Below are positions 45,880 through 61,037 of a stretch of 64,000 bases of DNA, one piece after another. The position numbers and the translations under genes were made by a program. Numbering within the stretch: the first letter of the stretch is position 1; each line of letters begins with the position of its first letter. The DNA lies in the NCBI GenBank assembly GCA_025765615.1, contig JAIVFJ010000101.1:62001-126000 (forward strand), read 5' to 3'. The DNA is from Zopfochytrium polystomum (lineage: Eukaryota > Chytridiomycota > Chytridiomycetes > Chytridiales > Chytridiaceae). Under the pieces are notes generated by a model. The model saw nothing but the letters and a program-made list of their open reading frames with translations. It did no database searches and had not been told where the DNA came from.

Positions 45880-48800
45880 ATGTCCGCCGCTCTCCAGCGC
45901 GCCCAAGCGCTCCTTCGCGGCTCCTCCGCGAGGCCGTCGCCGTCGCCCGCGGCGTCGCCCGCGTCCCGACTGCTGTTCGCCGCCGGCCCGTCCCGCGGGA
46001 ACCGGCGCGGCAAATCCCCCTCCCGCACGACCCGGCGGCGCGGAGCGTCCTACCCTGCGGGCGACAACGACGACGACCTCGACGACCTGGACGACCTGGA
46101 CGGGATCGACGACGATGACGACGACGGCGACGTCGGCCTGAGCGAGCTCACCGGCGGCAGCGTTGGTGCGGCGCCGGACGGCAGCGACGCCGACGACTCG
46201 GACGATCTCAAGGCGTACCTGCGCACCCTGGGTCGGCGAAAACGGTCCTCCGCCGCCGCCGTCGCACCAGCAGCCAACTCACCCACCGTCGCAGCCACGA
46301 CGCAAGCGACAGCGCCCTCCCGCCGCAGCAGCAGCACCGCGGCGTCCGCCTACCTCAAACGGCCCGCGCCGGCCACGGCGGCCGCGGGCAATCCCGCGCG
46401 TCCCGTCTCGCGCTCCGGCGACGACCTCGCCTCGTCGCGGGCAAAGCCCCCCGCGACGTCGACGCGCCCGGGCTCCCCCGCCGCCGCCTTCGGGTCGCGG
46501 TCGATGCCCGTCTCGCGCAAAGGCTCCCTCGCCGCCGCCACGGGCGGCGTCCGCGGGGCCGGCGCCGCGCTCTACAAGCCCGTCAGCGCGAGCAGGGTCG
46601 GCGAGCTCGAGAGCGACGACGACGACGGCGACGACGACGGCGCGAAGATTCCCTCGGCGGTCGCGGTGCCCAGACCGCAGGCGAACACTGCAGGCGGGTC
46701 CGCGACGCGGCTGGCGGCCGTCGCGAGGCGGCTGCGGATCGAGTCGGACGACGACGGCGACGACGACGATGACAGCGACGACGGCAGCGTCGGCAGCGAC
46801 CTCGACGCGTTCCTGTCGCGCGGGACGCGGCCGCGAGCGCGACCGCCGCCGCCGCCGCCGCAGTTGCAGGCGGCATTGCATCGCGACGCGCACAGTCTCG
46901 ACGAGCTGTTGCGCGGGGCGGCGGCGGCGGCGCCCGCCGCCGCCGCCGCCGCCTCCCTGGTCGTCTCGGACCCTGTCCTGGCGACGAGCAGCATCACCGC
47001 CGCCGCCACGCGGCCGGTGCCGCCGCCGCCGCTTCGCCCGTCCGAGCAGCAGCAGCAGCAGCAGCAGCAGCCGCAGGCGGGAGCCTCGACCGCGTCCGTA
47101 CCCGCCGCGCCGCCGCGGCTACCGACACCACCACCACCTCCACTGCTCGCCGCCGCCGCCTTTGCAAACGTCCTGACCCTCGACGACCTGCTCGCCACCG
47201 ACCCCGCCGCCGTCAGCGGCACACCGGCGGGCGTCCCCTCCGCGCCCACCGCGCCGCCGTCACCCCTCGCCGCGGCCGACGACGACGTCGACGACGTGCC
47301 CGAGGAGATCGAAGCCGCGACCGACGACGACGAAGGCACCGGCCCCGGGTCCGCGCGCGGCGGCATCGGCGGGCGTCGGCCGACGCGCGTCGGCGGCGGC
47401 GCACTGACGCTGGAGGCTCTCGACAGCGACGACAACGACGACGACAACGACGCGCGTCGCAGCAACCCGACGGCCCGCCGGCCTGCGACCCCGCCGCCGC
47501 CGCCGCCACCGCCCCAATTGTACTACCACCGCAACCAGCAACAGCAACAGCAGCAACAGCAGCAGCAGCAACAACAACAACAACATCCTCTCCACGGCCC
47601 CGCGCCGCAGCACCACAACAACCAGCACCACAACCAGACCGCACTTCCGCACGCCCCGCCGGCCGCGTACAACACCGTCCCGTCCACTCCGAACCACCAC
47701 CACCACCACCACCACCAATACCAGCAGTTGCCGCCGCCGCCCCCCGCCACCCCGGCAGCCGCCGCGATCGCGTCCCTCGCGTCGTCGCTCGCTGCGGCGG
47801 CGGCGGCCGCCGCCGCGGCCGCCGCCACCGCGCAGTCCCCGTGGCTTGGTGGCAGCGGCGGCGCCACGCCGCTACAGCCGCCGCCGCAACTGCAGACGCA
47901 GCACCCGTCGCCGCGGCAGCAGCAGCCGCCGGTCCGATGCGCGTGGGGCTGCGACGACGACAACGACGGCGACGACAACGGTGGCGGCCGCCGTCGCCAG
48001 AAGCCGCCGCGGCGGCGCAGCAGCGGGAGCCCGGGGCGGCGGCGGCGGTCGCGGTCGCGGTCGCGGCGGCGGCGGCGGCGGGAGGAGGCCGGAGGCGGCG
48101 GCGGGGCGGAGCCGGTGGAGGCTTTGACGGCTTCGACGGCGGCGGGGGGCACGCGGGACGTGGCGACGTGGACCGCGGCCTCGGTGGCGACGGCGGACGG
48201 CGAGCGGAAGCGGCGGAGGCGGCGGCGACGGCGGCGGGAGCGCGGTGGCGACGACAAAGTGAGGGACGAGGATGACGACGCGAGGCGGAGGGAGCGGCGG
48301 AGGCGGCGGCGGAGGCGGGAGAGGGGAGAGGACGAGGAGGGCGGCGACGGAAGGCGGCGGGAGCGACGGGAGCGCCGGGAGCAGCGCGAAGCCAACGCGG
48401 CAACCGCCGCCGCAGCCGCCGCCACTGCCCCCGCCGCCAACGTCGGCGCGGCCGCGTCGGAGCGCGGCGCGGTGGACGACGACGCCGCGTCCTCGGCGGC
48501 GGTGTCGTTGTTGTCGTGGGCGGCGTCGTCGTCGTCGTCGTCGCGGTCGTCGTCTTCGCGGGCAAGCCGCAGCAGCGGCTTTGACCGGCTGTTTCCAGAG
48601 ACCGTGCGCGCCATGGACGTGTCGTGTTGAGTATAGCCCATAGTGTTCTGTTTTTCTCCCTGTCAACGCGCAACGCCTTACCCACGCACACGCACGCACA
48701 AAAAAACCCAAACCTAACTTTGGCAGTCGCGACGCTGGCGAACCCCAACCTCCGCGCTATGGAGCTCCTGATGCGCAACCACCTCGGCATGATCGAGCAG

Positions 48801-49100
48801 TTTGTCAGCATCAGCAGGACCGTCGGGGCCGCGCAGCAGCAGGTGGAGCGGCAGCAGCGCGAGTCGGCGTTCCGGTATACGACCCTGGAGGACACGAAGA
48901 GGGTGCGTGCGGTGAACAGACGGGGGGTTTTTTTTTTTTGTTTTTTTCTTTTTGGACAATGGAGTTGGAAAGCGAGGAGCCGGTGAAGTCTCGCCTACGC
49001 TCTTGCTAAATTTCTCGCTTCGCTGCACAACAAACAGGAGCTGAGATCGCTGCGCCGACCCGTCATCACCATGGAGCAGGCCCTGAAAGACTATGAATAG
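45880..49100 (+). CDS. C19orf44-like protein (DUF4614) with long disordered region
   Basis: Three exons (45880-48625, 48727-48902, 49038-49100) give about 994 aa. The conserved C-terminus lies across the small exons: ATLANPNLRAMELLMRNHL, then IEQFVSISRTVGAAQQQ, FRYTTLEDTKR-ELRSLRRP and ITMEQALKDYE, matching the DUF4614 end of human C19orf44. Without splicing, exon 1 stops early after MDVSC; the GTTGAG donor at 48626 keeps frame. The first 900 residues are low-complexity: Asp/Gly acid runs, polyGln (47533-47580), polyHis (about 47694-47718), polyAla and Arg-rich blocks. LKAYLRTLGRRKR and SLDELLRGA are the few ordered-looking motifs. The family's function is unknown; in animals it occurs with ciliary lineages, which is suggestive but not proof. 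Confidence 0.82.
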
Positions 49101-49422
49101 AAGGGGAAGGGGGGAGAGGGCCTCTGTCAGCCAGCTTTGCATGTTGTCTGAAGTGGGTCTAAAGACAGGGAGCGAGCGACACACAAAAGTGCAAGAACGC
49201 CAGAGTGGCAGAAAGGGGGAATAAAGTGGAATCAAGAAATGTTGCTACAACGAAAACATGGGAAACGGCGGCATCTGTTGTGCCATTATTATGGAACGGA
49301 GTGACGGGAAAAAAAAAGAGAAAAAAAACAGCATGTGAAGCGGAATAGGCAACTAGGAAACGATGAAGGACCCGACCGACCGACCAGCGAACAAATCACC
49401 GGCGCTACCAGCACCTTTCCAT
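49101..49422. other. Convergent spacer, nothing recognised
   Basis: This holds the 3' ends of the C19orf44-like gene (plus) and the HMG-CoA synthase gene (minus), with a short A-rich tract near 49310. No gene is seen. Confidence 0.55.
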
Positions 49423-51435
49423 CTAGATGGACGGACCAAACCACCGCTTGTACGTCCTCCGGAATTTGGCGTCGACGGCTTCGAGGTAGTAGGTTCCAGG
49501 GAACATCGCCTCCGGCGACTTGACATCCGACACGGGCGTGTAGTTGCGGGCGTTGTGGGTGCCTTCGCGAAGGGCCATGATGGCGTCGTAGCTGGCGGGC
49601 TCAACTTTTGTCCGTGCAGCGAGGCGGTCCTTCACGTGCAGGCTCGCCGCAAACGAGTCAGTCGGACCGCGGACTGTCACGGTGAACATGGAAGCCGCGA
49701 GGCCAGAGCCGTACGAAAAGAGAACCAGGCGTTTGTTCAGCTATATGGAGAAAAAGGCAGGGCAAAATGTCACCAACAGTTCAAGGAGGTTTCGGAAGCA
49801 CAGGGATGGATTTGACAAGGACAACTTACCAGTGATGCGCTGGGGACTTCAGAGAGAAGCGACGCGAGAGCTGCGTACAGGCTACCGCAGTACATGTTAC
49901 CGCAGTTCTTGCTGGCGAGAAGCCCAGGAAGCACCTTTGCGGAGAACTCGCTCTTTGTGCATTCGACAAAAGTCTTTTCAATCTCCTTGTCGGTGTACGT
50001 TTCTTCCAAAGCTGATCCCGCCATTTTAGCCGGCACGCAGGTCGCAAAGCGCGAGTCAGCGGGGTTGCGGACGTAGTCGTTGAAAGCAATGCGTCCGAAT
50101 GCCTTCTGAACCAGCTTAGCGTACGGAGTGTGGAAGAGATAAAAGTCGCCGATAGTTTCCGAGGTAGGCGCAGCGACGCCGGTCTTGCGGGCAAACTTTG
50201 AAAGAAGGAGTTGGTAGCAGTTGTCGAGGGCCTTGATGTAGGTGCTGTTTGAGAGGGGGCCGTCCACCTCGGGGTACTCAGAGTGCAGGTCGGGCTTGTA
50301 AAAGTCCCACTGATGGTCCATGTACGTCGCGCGGAGGCCCTGATCAAATACGACTGGCGCGTCGCGACCCACCAGCATTGCCACCGCACCCGCGCCACCC
50401 GTCGGCCTGGCGCCGCCCGACTTGTACACGGCAATGTCTGCCGCAACAACAATGGCATACTTGCCCTCCTCGGCGTACGAGCTCTCGAGCCACTCGATTG
50501 CATGGAAGAGGGCGTTTGTCCCGCCGTAGCAGGCGTTCTTGGTGTCGACACCCTCAATGTCGTGGTTCCCCGCCGAAGCAAACAGTTCCATCAGAACCGT
50601 CTTGACTGACTTTGACTTGTCGATAATTGTCTCTGTGCCGACCTCCAGGAATCCAATCGCGGTTGGGGGAATCGAGTGCTTTTCGAGAAGGTGGTGAACG
50701 GCTGAATTATGGGTTTGGTGGTAGTGGTGGGGAGAGAACGATGGCATTTGTCAGGGACCCACGGCCTTGTCAAGCAGCCGCCTCCAACCAACGCACTCCT
50801 CAACACACATCCCAGCGCCACCGGCCCGACTTCTTCCAGCTCATCAAGATCAAAACAAAAAAGGTACCTGTAAGGCAGATCGAGTTGATGTCCTCTCGGT
50901 CATCGCAGACGCTCATGTTCGTCTGGCCGAGACCGATTGTGTACTTTCCAGTGGAGACCCCATCGAATTGCTCTAAAAAGGTGAAGGAGCAGTGTAAGAA
51001 TCAGGCCTCGGACGTGGGCTGCGGGTCCGGCGCCCCGGTCGGGGTTCCTTACCTAGCTCGGCTTGGTTCACGAACTGTGGGAGTCGGCGTTGTTAGGTAA
51101 TGTGATGTGGAAGTCGTTGTTTGCGGGAGTCGGAGTGGGGATTAATCCGGGAAGATCCAACGTCCATTTGAATAGCGGAAATATCAATCAAGGTTAAGTG
51201 GAGACGGGTTCGCCCGATTGCGGTGTACCCGTTGGTGCACACGCCAAGCCTTCCTGCCATGACAACACTGGGCGGTGCTACGCGACGACAGTCCCACTGG
51301 CAGAAGAAGAGCTGGTCGGAGCGGCGGGGAAGGGGAACGCACCTTTTTCGGAATGTACAGCTCGATGGCGTGAATGCCCACGTTCCTCGAGGCAGGGGTC
51401 TGCGATGGCGCGGGTGTCGTCGTTGCGGTGAGCAT
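49423..51435 (-). CDS. ERG13: Hydroxymethylglutaryl-CoA synthase (ERG13)
   Basis: Five exons (51343-51435, 51053-51074, 50868-50972, 49830-50701, 49423-49740) give 469 aa, the normal size. The enzyme condenses acetyl-CoA and acetoacetyl-CoA to HMG-CoA, the first committed step towards mevalonate and sterols. The catalytic triad is present: Glu93 ([16 protein letters not shown]), Cys131 ([16 protein letters not shown]) and His264 ([13 protein letters not shown]), nearly the same numbering as in the human enzyme. The 22-nt second exon encodes FVNQAEL and joins exon 3 as [20 protein letters not shown]. There is no mitochondrial leader, so it is the cytosolic type. Its promoter faces that of CYP51. 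Confidence 0.96.
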
Positions 51436-51558
51436 TGCGGTCTGTGAGAATGCGTGAAAGTGTTCTGGCTTGCTCCTGCTGCTGCTGCTGCTGTTGCTGA
51501 TGCTTTTGTTGTGGTTGCTGGGGGGGCTGGCGGACTGCTTGAAGTCGAGTGAGTGTGA

Positions 51559-51567
51559 GTGGTGTGA
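51559..51567 (-). promoter_or_regulatory. TCACNCCAC (SRE-type) motif near HMG-CoA synthase
   Basis: TCACACCAC on the minus strand, 124 bp upstream of the HMG-CoA synthase start codon. TCACNCCAC is the core sterol regulatory element bound by SREBP-family factors. Confidence 0.45.
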
Positions 51568-51900
51568 GAGCGAGCAGTCGAGAGGAGTGGGCTGCAGAGA
51601 TGCAAGTGCACCTAGGCTTCGCTGACGTGGCTTCAAAAACAGGGGGTGGGAGGGAAGGCGGCGTGCAGTGCTGAGAGAGGGAGCGTTTTCCTTTTTATTG
51701 ACAATTGGGTGAAGCGAAAAGGCTGAAAAAAAAAAAAAAACGGAGGGGATAAAACCAAAAAAACCGGAAAAAAAAATCCAGAAAACGAATGGGGTGGTTT
51801 GTGTTTTTTTCATTATTTTCTTTCGTCTTCTTTATTTTGCATTTTAATTTCTGTCCACAGCATTATGTTCTGAGCACCAACACAAACAAACAAACAAACC

Positions 51901-51932
<32 letters not shown>

Positions 51933-52193
51933 GAATGGCTTCACCTTTCTGGCCAGATCGCGCCAAGTACGGAGGCAGAGACAGGCAGACAGACAAACAC
52001 GAGGGGGGAGGAGGGAACACGAACACGAAAAAATGAGCACAGACGGACGGACTCAGTGTTCGTTGGTTGGTTGACGTGGGTGGGTTGAGACCAGGGGACG
52101 AAGGAGAGTTGGATGTAGAATTAAGCGCGGCGCGTTTCAACACCACACAGGCACAAACTCGCACACACACACATGCACACACACCCGCATACA

Positions 52194-52196
<3 letters not shown>

Positions 52197-52230
<34 letters not shown>
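52197..52230. repeat. CA microsatellite in the sterol-gene spacer
   Basis: About 17 CA units, part of a wider CA-rich stretch from 52150 to 52255, followed by a short CT tract. Confidence 0.85.
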
Positions 52231-52236
<6 letters not shown>

Positions 52237-52411
52237 CTCACACTCACACTCGCACACCTCTCTCTCTCTCTTGCACGGACGTACAGCGTACACTCTGGCA
52301 TTGACAGACTGATGTCCAATTCCCACTCTGCCAACACAGTAGGAAAGCGTTGTTAGAGTGCGGTGGTTTAATGTCGGTCCTGGTTTTGGGAAGGAGCGCC
52401 GCCAGGACCAC

Positions 52412-52420
52412 TCACGCCAC
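52412..52420 (+). promoter_or_regulatory. TCACNCCAC (SRE-type) motif in the ERG13-CYP51 spacer
   Basis: TCACGCCAC on the plus strand, inside a CTCACGC-repeating stretch that also gives a partial second match (CTCACGCTAC). It lies about 0.9 kb from both start codons. Confidence 0.35.
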
Positions 52421-52555
52421 TCACGCTACTCACTCTCTCTGTTGTTCTGTCTGTCTGTCTGTCTTTCTCTATCTGTTTCTCTCGTGGTTTTGTTGTTGTT
52501 GCGTCTCCGTCGAGAGGCCACCGCCAACCGCCAAACACGCCACCACCCATCCCCA

Positions 52556-52564
52556 TCACTCCAC
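52556..52564 (+). promoter_or_regulatory. TCACNCCAC (SRE-type) motif upstream of CYP51
   Basis: ATCACTCCAC at 52555-52564 differs from the classical SRE-1 (ATCACCCCAC) at one base and contains the TCACNCCAC core. It is on the coding strand of CYP51, about 730 bp before its ATG. Confidence 0.45.
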
Positions 52565-52904
52565 TCTTACTTGCAAAGGGGGCCATATATGCATTGCCAG
52601 GACACAACGACCCACACCTTGACAACGCCATCCAGTCGTCGCCCTCTCATTTTTTCTGTTTTGAATTGCTTCTTGTTTGTTTATCACAAAAAATAAAATA
52701 TTACCGAACACCACACCACCCTCGCCAACCAATAGTCCGCTCGGCTCAAACACTTTTCCCATTGGGAGACAGAGAGAGACAGAGGGCGAGAGAGAGAGGG
52801 TCCGTCCGTCTGCGTGTGATAGAATGACCACCGGTGAGTGAGCGAAAGGACAACCGAGACAGACGGACGGGACAGAGGGAGGGATAGAGACAGGAAGACA
52901 GCGC

Positions 52905-52956
52905 AAGAGGGAGAGAGAGAGAGAGAGATAGAGAGTGGAACGAGAGATAGAGAGAT

Positions 52957-52995
<39 letters not shown>
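52905..52995. repeat. GA and GACA tandem repeats upstream of CYP51
   Basis: GAGA repeats (about 52910-52935) run into GATAGAGA and about eight GACA units (about 52961-52992), in the probable 5' leader or promoter of CYP51. Confidence 0.85.
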
Positions 52996-53295
52996 GAGAA
53001 AGAGACAGACATGCGACGACAGCTAGTTTCTGCCTGAAAGTTAAAAACCAGAACAGCCCGCCTAATCACTGCCATTGTTCCCCTGGACCACCAGATCGGC
53101 AATCACTGCTACTAATCGAAGGCAACGTGGGAACACCGAGGAGGCCACCACCAACCAACACCACCACCAGCAAGGCAGCAGCACCAGCAGACTCTACAAC
53201 AGATCGACGGAGGGATCGGCTCTGACGCAACAGACACAAGGGAGTACGAGCAGGCTTTCTCACGCGCGCGCACACACACACACCAGTTTGCAATA

Positions 53296-55141
53296 ATGGA
53301 CGAGTTCCGCTTCCCCCCCGACTTTGCGTTCTTGGCCGACGCGCGCGAGCGCGTGGCGCTCTACGCCTCGGCGAACCCGGTGCTCGCCGCCGTCGTTGCC
53401 GTGTTCCTCATCGGCATCTTCACCCTCCTCCTCAACGCAGCCTTTTCGTCGTCGTCGACAAAGTCAAAAGGATCATTATCGTCACCCGAGACGGAGGGCA
53501 AGCGTCTGCCGCCGCACGTGCCGTACACAATCCCGTTCGTTGGGTCGACGGTGCCGTACGGCGTGCACCCGGTCAAGTTTCTGCAGCAGCAGCAGGAGAA
53601 GCTGGGCGACTGCTTCACATTCCTGATGCTCGGGCGCAAGATGTCGTTCTGCCTGGGGCCAGACGGCAACCACGCCGTGTTCAACGTCAAGCTGAAGAAC
53701 GCGACGGCGGAGGGGGCGTACGACAAGCTGACGGTGCCCGTGTTTGGCACCGAGGTGGTGTACGACGTGGACAACGCGCGCTTCATGGAGCAGAAGAAGT
53801 TTGTCAAGGACGCGCTGACGACGACGGCGTTCCGCAAGTACATGCCCATGTTTGAGATCGAGGCCGAGGCCTTTTTCGATTCGTGGTTCCCGCAGGGCAA
53901 GGACGAGTTCACCATCGAGACCTTTGCCGACATGTCGGAGCTGACCATCCGCACGGCCGCGCACTGCCTGCTGGGTAAAGAGATTCGCCAGCAGCTGCGC
54001 GACGGCGTAGGTGGGTTTTTTTTTCTCTTCGTGTTATAAAATTTTCTTTTTTTCTTCTTTTTTTTCGTTTGCTTTCGTTTGGTTTTTGCAAACGGCCCCT
54101 GAACCGCTGCTTCCACCCTGAACCATCCGAACCACCGTCCGAACCACCGCTTCCACCACCAACTCGCCCAACAACAAACAAACAAACACAAACCAAAAAC
54201 AAAAACAACCAGTCAGCAAACTCTACCACGACCTCGACCGCGGCCTCGCCCCCATCAACGTCTTCTTCCGGTGGCTCCCGCTGCCGTCCTACTTCAACCG
54301 CGACAAGGCCCACGACGAAATGACGCGGCTCTTCACGCGCATCATCCGCGAGCGCCGCGCGTCCGGCGACGACGACAACTCGGACGTGCTGCAGTCGCTC
54401 ATGACCAGCAAGTACCGCGACGGCTCGTGCATGTCCGAGGCCGCCATCTCGCACATGATGATCGCCATCCTCATGGCCGGCCAGCACACCTCGTCCACCA
54501 CCTCGTCCTGGATACTCTTTGAGCTCGCCCGCCGCCCCGACATTGTCCAGGCCCTCCTCGAGGAGCAGTCCAACGCCCTCACCGGCACCCCAAACACCCC
54601 GCCGCACCTCCTCCCCTCGCTCGACTACGACTCGGTGCGCGCCCTGCCGCTCCTCGACTGCGTCCTCAAAGAGTCCCTGCGCCTCCACGCCCCCATTCAC
54701 ACCATCATGCGCAAGGTCGAGGAGGACGTCGTCTACAAGGACTTTGTCATCCCCAAGGGGCACTTCCTCTGCGCGTCGCCGCAGGTCTCGCAGAGCGACC
54801 CAGCCTACTGGCCCGACCCGGACCGCTTCGACCCGTACCGCCACATGAACTCGACCGAGGAGCAGAGCGAGTGGACCATCAACGGTGTCGACGTTGCGCA
54901 AAAGAGCGCCCGCTCGCCGTTCCTGCCGTTCGGCGCAGGCCGACACCGCTGCATTGGCGAAGCGTTTGCGTACCTCCAGAACAAGACCATCGTCGCGCTG
55001 TTGCTGCGCCGGTATGAGCTCAGCCTGCCAAAGGACCCCAAGACCGGCGAGGGCAAATTTCCGGAAACGGACTTTACGTCGCTGATCGTCGTGCCCGTCA
55101 AGGGGTCCAAGATGATCCTGAAGAAGAGGAAGCACGACTAA
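53296..55141 (+). CDS. ERG11: Lanosterol 14-alpha-demethylase CYP51 (ERG11)
   Basis: Two exons (53296-54010, 54213-55141) give 547 aa with a 202-bp intron. This cytochrome P450 removes the 14-alpha-methyl group of lanosterol or eburicol in ergosterol synthesis and is the azole target. An N-terminal membrane anchor is visible (VLAAVVAVFLIGIFTLLLNA). Substrate-recognition region 1 reads VFGTEVVYDV. The I-helix has LMAGQHTSSTTSSW, the K-helix ESLR motif is KESLRLHAPIHTIMRKV, and the haem loop is FLPFGAGRHRCIGEAFAY with Cys485 as the haem thiolate. All are typical of CYP51. It is divergent from HMG-CoA synthase; the shared spacer has SRE-type motifs. Confidence 0.97.
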
Positions 55142-55927
55142 ACGAGGAAAATGTTGCAAGTCTAGGGGGGAGGACGAGGTTTGGGAATTGATCTCGCCTT
55201 TTTGGTGTCCAATCTGGCACACCTTGCTCCCCCCTTTCGCCTGGACAGGCCTTCCTTCATCTTCTTCATTTCCAAGGCAAATCATTGCGGGAGATCACTC
55301 CCCCCCCCCTTTTGTGTTTCTTGCTCTCGCACTCTGTTTTTTCCCCCCCTTGTTCTTTTTCTTTTTCCTTATCTTCCCCGAGCGGGACATTCGTGTGTTT
55401 TGTTTTTCTCTTTTTTTTTTTTCTTTAGGTATTTGGAGTCCTTTGCTTCTCTTTTTCGCACCCAACCAAGCCAAAAAAATAAAAAAGGATACAAGCCACC
55501 GAGCAGAGTGATTTACAGAGTAGGGGTCATTCACCTCAATAACGATATTTATAGGAGTTAAAAACGAAGATGCGCTAACCGGGTATTCTTCCTTGCACCA
55601 CTGCCCACACTTTTCCAAAACACAGGGGGGTCCGAAGTGCACAAAAACTACCGTCGGTCCACCACGGCGCTCTGGCATGGTCTTGGGAAAACGCCCCCAT
55701 CGGAGTTTGAAAACGTTGCAACCATGCAGAACAAAGAAAAACAATCAAACCCAACAAACAAACAAACACGGAAAAAGTTGATAAGAGAGAAATAGAAGAA
55801 GAAAAAAAAACAAATCAAAAAGGAAAGAAAAAAACGAGACACACGCACACGCACCCCACGAAGTCCCCGCCCCCACCCAAGAGTCGATCAGGAAGGGTGG
55901 AGAGTGTGTCCATCCATCCATCCGCCC
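55142..55927. other. Spacer between CYP51 and the katanin-like gene
   Basis: The first part is T-rich and looks like a 3' untranslated region. The rest is A-rich in its final 200 bp (AAACAAAC and AAAAAA runs) before the next start codon. No gene is recognised. Confidence 0.55.
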
Positions 55928-58989
<3,062 letters not shown>

Positions 58990-59364
58990 GCCGGGGGATC
59001 GCGTATGGTTGAATGGTTTGCCCAGTTATGTGGTGGGGAGGGGGGGTTGTTGGATGGAAGCCTGTAGCATGATGGGCGGTTGCGAGCGTAAGAAACCGCG
59101 GAGGGGGGTGCGGGTGAAGTGCTACGTTGGTGTGGCAAGGGCGGCAAGCGAGGTATCTTGCCGAAGGCCTAATAGAAAACGCGAACGAACGAACGGCTCG
59201 TCCAATAAGGTGGCCCCAAATCCAATCCAGTCCAATCCAATCCAATCCACCCCATTTCTCCCTCGCCACCCTTCTCAACAACAACCCACCCACCCCCCCT
59301 TGTCCCTTCCTTTTACTCCCGCCTCCAGCCCGCCCGTCCGCCCGCCAACGCCCGCCCGTCCGCT
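58990..59364. other. Spacer between the katanin-like and capping-protein genes
   Basis: Contains a short CCAAT-like tandem (AATCC repeated near 59220-59246) and C-rich DNA just before the capping-protein start codon. No gene is recognised. Confidence 0.5.
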
Positions 59365-61037
59365 ATGGCCGACAAGTTCGACGTCTCTCTGGACCTGATG
59401 CGCCGGCTGCCCCCCGAGAACGTCGAGGAGAACCTCGCCGGCCTGCTCAAGCTGGTGCCCGACCTGTCCGAAGACCTCCTCTCCGCGATCGACCAGCCCC
59501 TCAAGGTGAAAAAGTGCCAGGCGTCCGGCAAGGAGTACCTCCTCTGCGACTACAACCGCGACGAGTCTTCCTACAGGTGAAACCCGGTGATCCCCCTTCA
59601 TCCGATCCCCCATCCTACCTCAAAGTTGCCGACTCCTTCTTATTCTCTCGGGCCAATCGCGACCACCTCCCCTCCCCCCCCCGCCCCCACCGCATCCATT
59701 GCGCGGTAGCTTTCAGTTCCCCCAATCCTCCGCACCGTTGATATGTCATGATGCGGATGCGGGGCGCTTGGATGCTTTCAATAAGTTGGGGGTGGTGGTT
59801 GATGTGAGATCCTTAGTGCAGGTGTTGTGGCACTTTGATCGCAAAAGTGGCCCCCTTTCCCCTGTGGCCAGCACTGCCCCCACCTCCCTCCCTTCCATAT
59901 GCATGCTTCCACCCTCCTCCTACCCCCTAACTCACTTTACTCCTTTCCATTTTAACAAAAAAAAAAACAAACTTCAACTTAGGTCACCCTGGTCGAACGA
60001 GTACGAGCCCCCACTCCCCGACGGCGCGCGCCCCTCGGCCGGCTTGCGGAAACTCGAGATCGCCGCCAACGACGCCTTCAACGTGTACCGCGAAATGTGC
60101 GTTTGAAGGGGGGGGGGAGGTTGGGGGTGGCGGTGGGGCCGCGCGGGAAAGAGACGCGCCGCAGAATGTGTGGGGATTGGGCCGTTCGCTCACGGTCAAG
60201 CTATTCCTCGGGACGGGTCCCTTTTCTGAAATTACCCCTCCTTTGACTAAACCGGGTCTCCTTTGACTAAACCGTGGGTTTTTGTTTTGTTCTCTTCTTT
60301 TCGCATGCGAAACGCAGGTACTTTGAAGGCGGTGTGTCGTCAGTGTACATGTGGGACCTCGAGGACGGATTTGCCGCCGTCGTGCTGATCAAGAAAGGTA
60401 TGCGCGCCGCAACTCCCCCGCCCCCTTTATTTTCCCCGCACCACCAAAGTACTGAAACGCCAATCCGCGGCCCACCCTTCCCCTCCCCCCCCCAAAAAAA
60501 AACCAGTCAACGACGACGCGAAAAAGACGACCGGCACGTGGGACTCGATCCACGTCGTCGAGGTCCAGGAAAAGGGACGGAGCGCCCACTACAAGCTGAC
60601 CTCCACCATCATGCTGCACCTCAACTACAGCAAGCCCCAGCTTGGCGATATGAAGCTGGCCGGCAGCCTGACCCGGCAGGTGCGAAAAGCGCCCGCATTC
60701 ACCGGTTTCCCATCTTCACTATGGGTGTCTGTCGACTGTCCGGTCGTCGCACTCCCTAACAACCCACCCACGCCCAACCGAAAAAAAAAAAAAAAAAAAA
60801 AAAAACCAGGCCGAGCACGACCTGACGGTCGAAGACTACCACACGCACGTGGCCAACATTGGCAAGACGGTCGAGGACATGGAAATCAAGATGCGCAACA
60901 ACCTGCACGAAATCTACTTTGGAAAGACCAAGGACATTTCGAACGACCTGCGCGCCGTGCAGTCCCTCGCAGAGTCCAAGAAGCAGGCCTACGTCCAGGC
61001 CGAGCTTGTCGGGAAGCTGCGGGACCGCAACGTCTGA
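59365..61037 (+). CDS. CAP2: F-actin capping protein beta subunit (CapZ beta/Cap2)
   Basis: Five exons (59365-59576, 59983-60096, 60318-60397, 60507-60679, 60810-61037) give 268 aa. It pairs with the alpha subunit to cap actin filament barbed ends. Conserved stretches include [102 protein letters not shown] and the C-terminal actin-binding tail region ([16 protein letters not shown]). Several introns are unusual in having runs of A, not pyrimidines, next to the acceptor (59958-59967, about 60494-60502 and 60781-60805). Confidence 0.96.

Noticed and set aside
45880..48895. Very long open frames on the minus strand opposite the C19orf44-like gene
   Set aside because: They are Arg/Pro/Ala-rich shadows caused by the extreme GC content and repeats of the plus-strand exon, with no conserved domain.
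52905..52995. Regular GACA/GATA repeats could be taken for a CRISPR-like array
   Set aside because: The units are 4 bp with no spacers; this is an ordinary microsatellite in a eukaryotic promoter.
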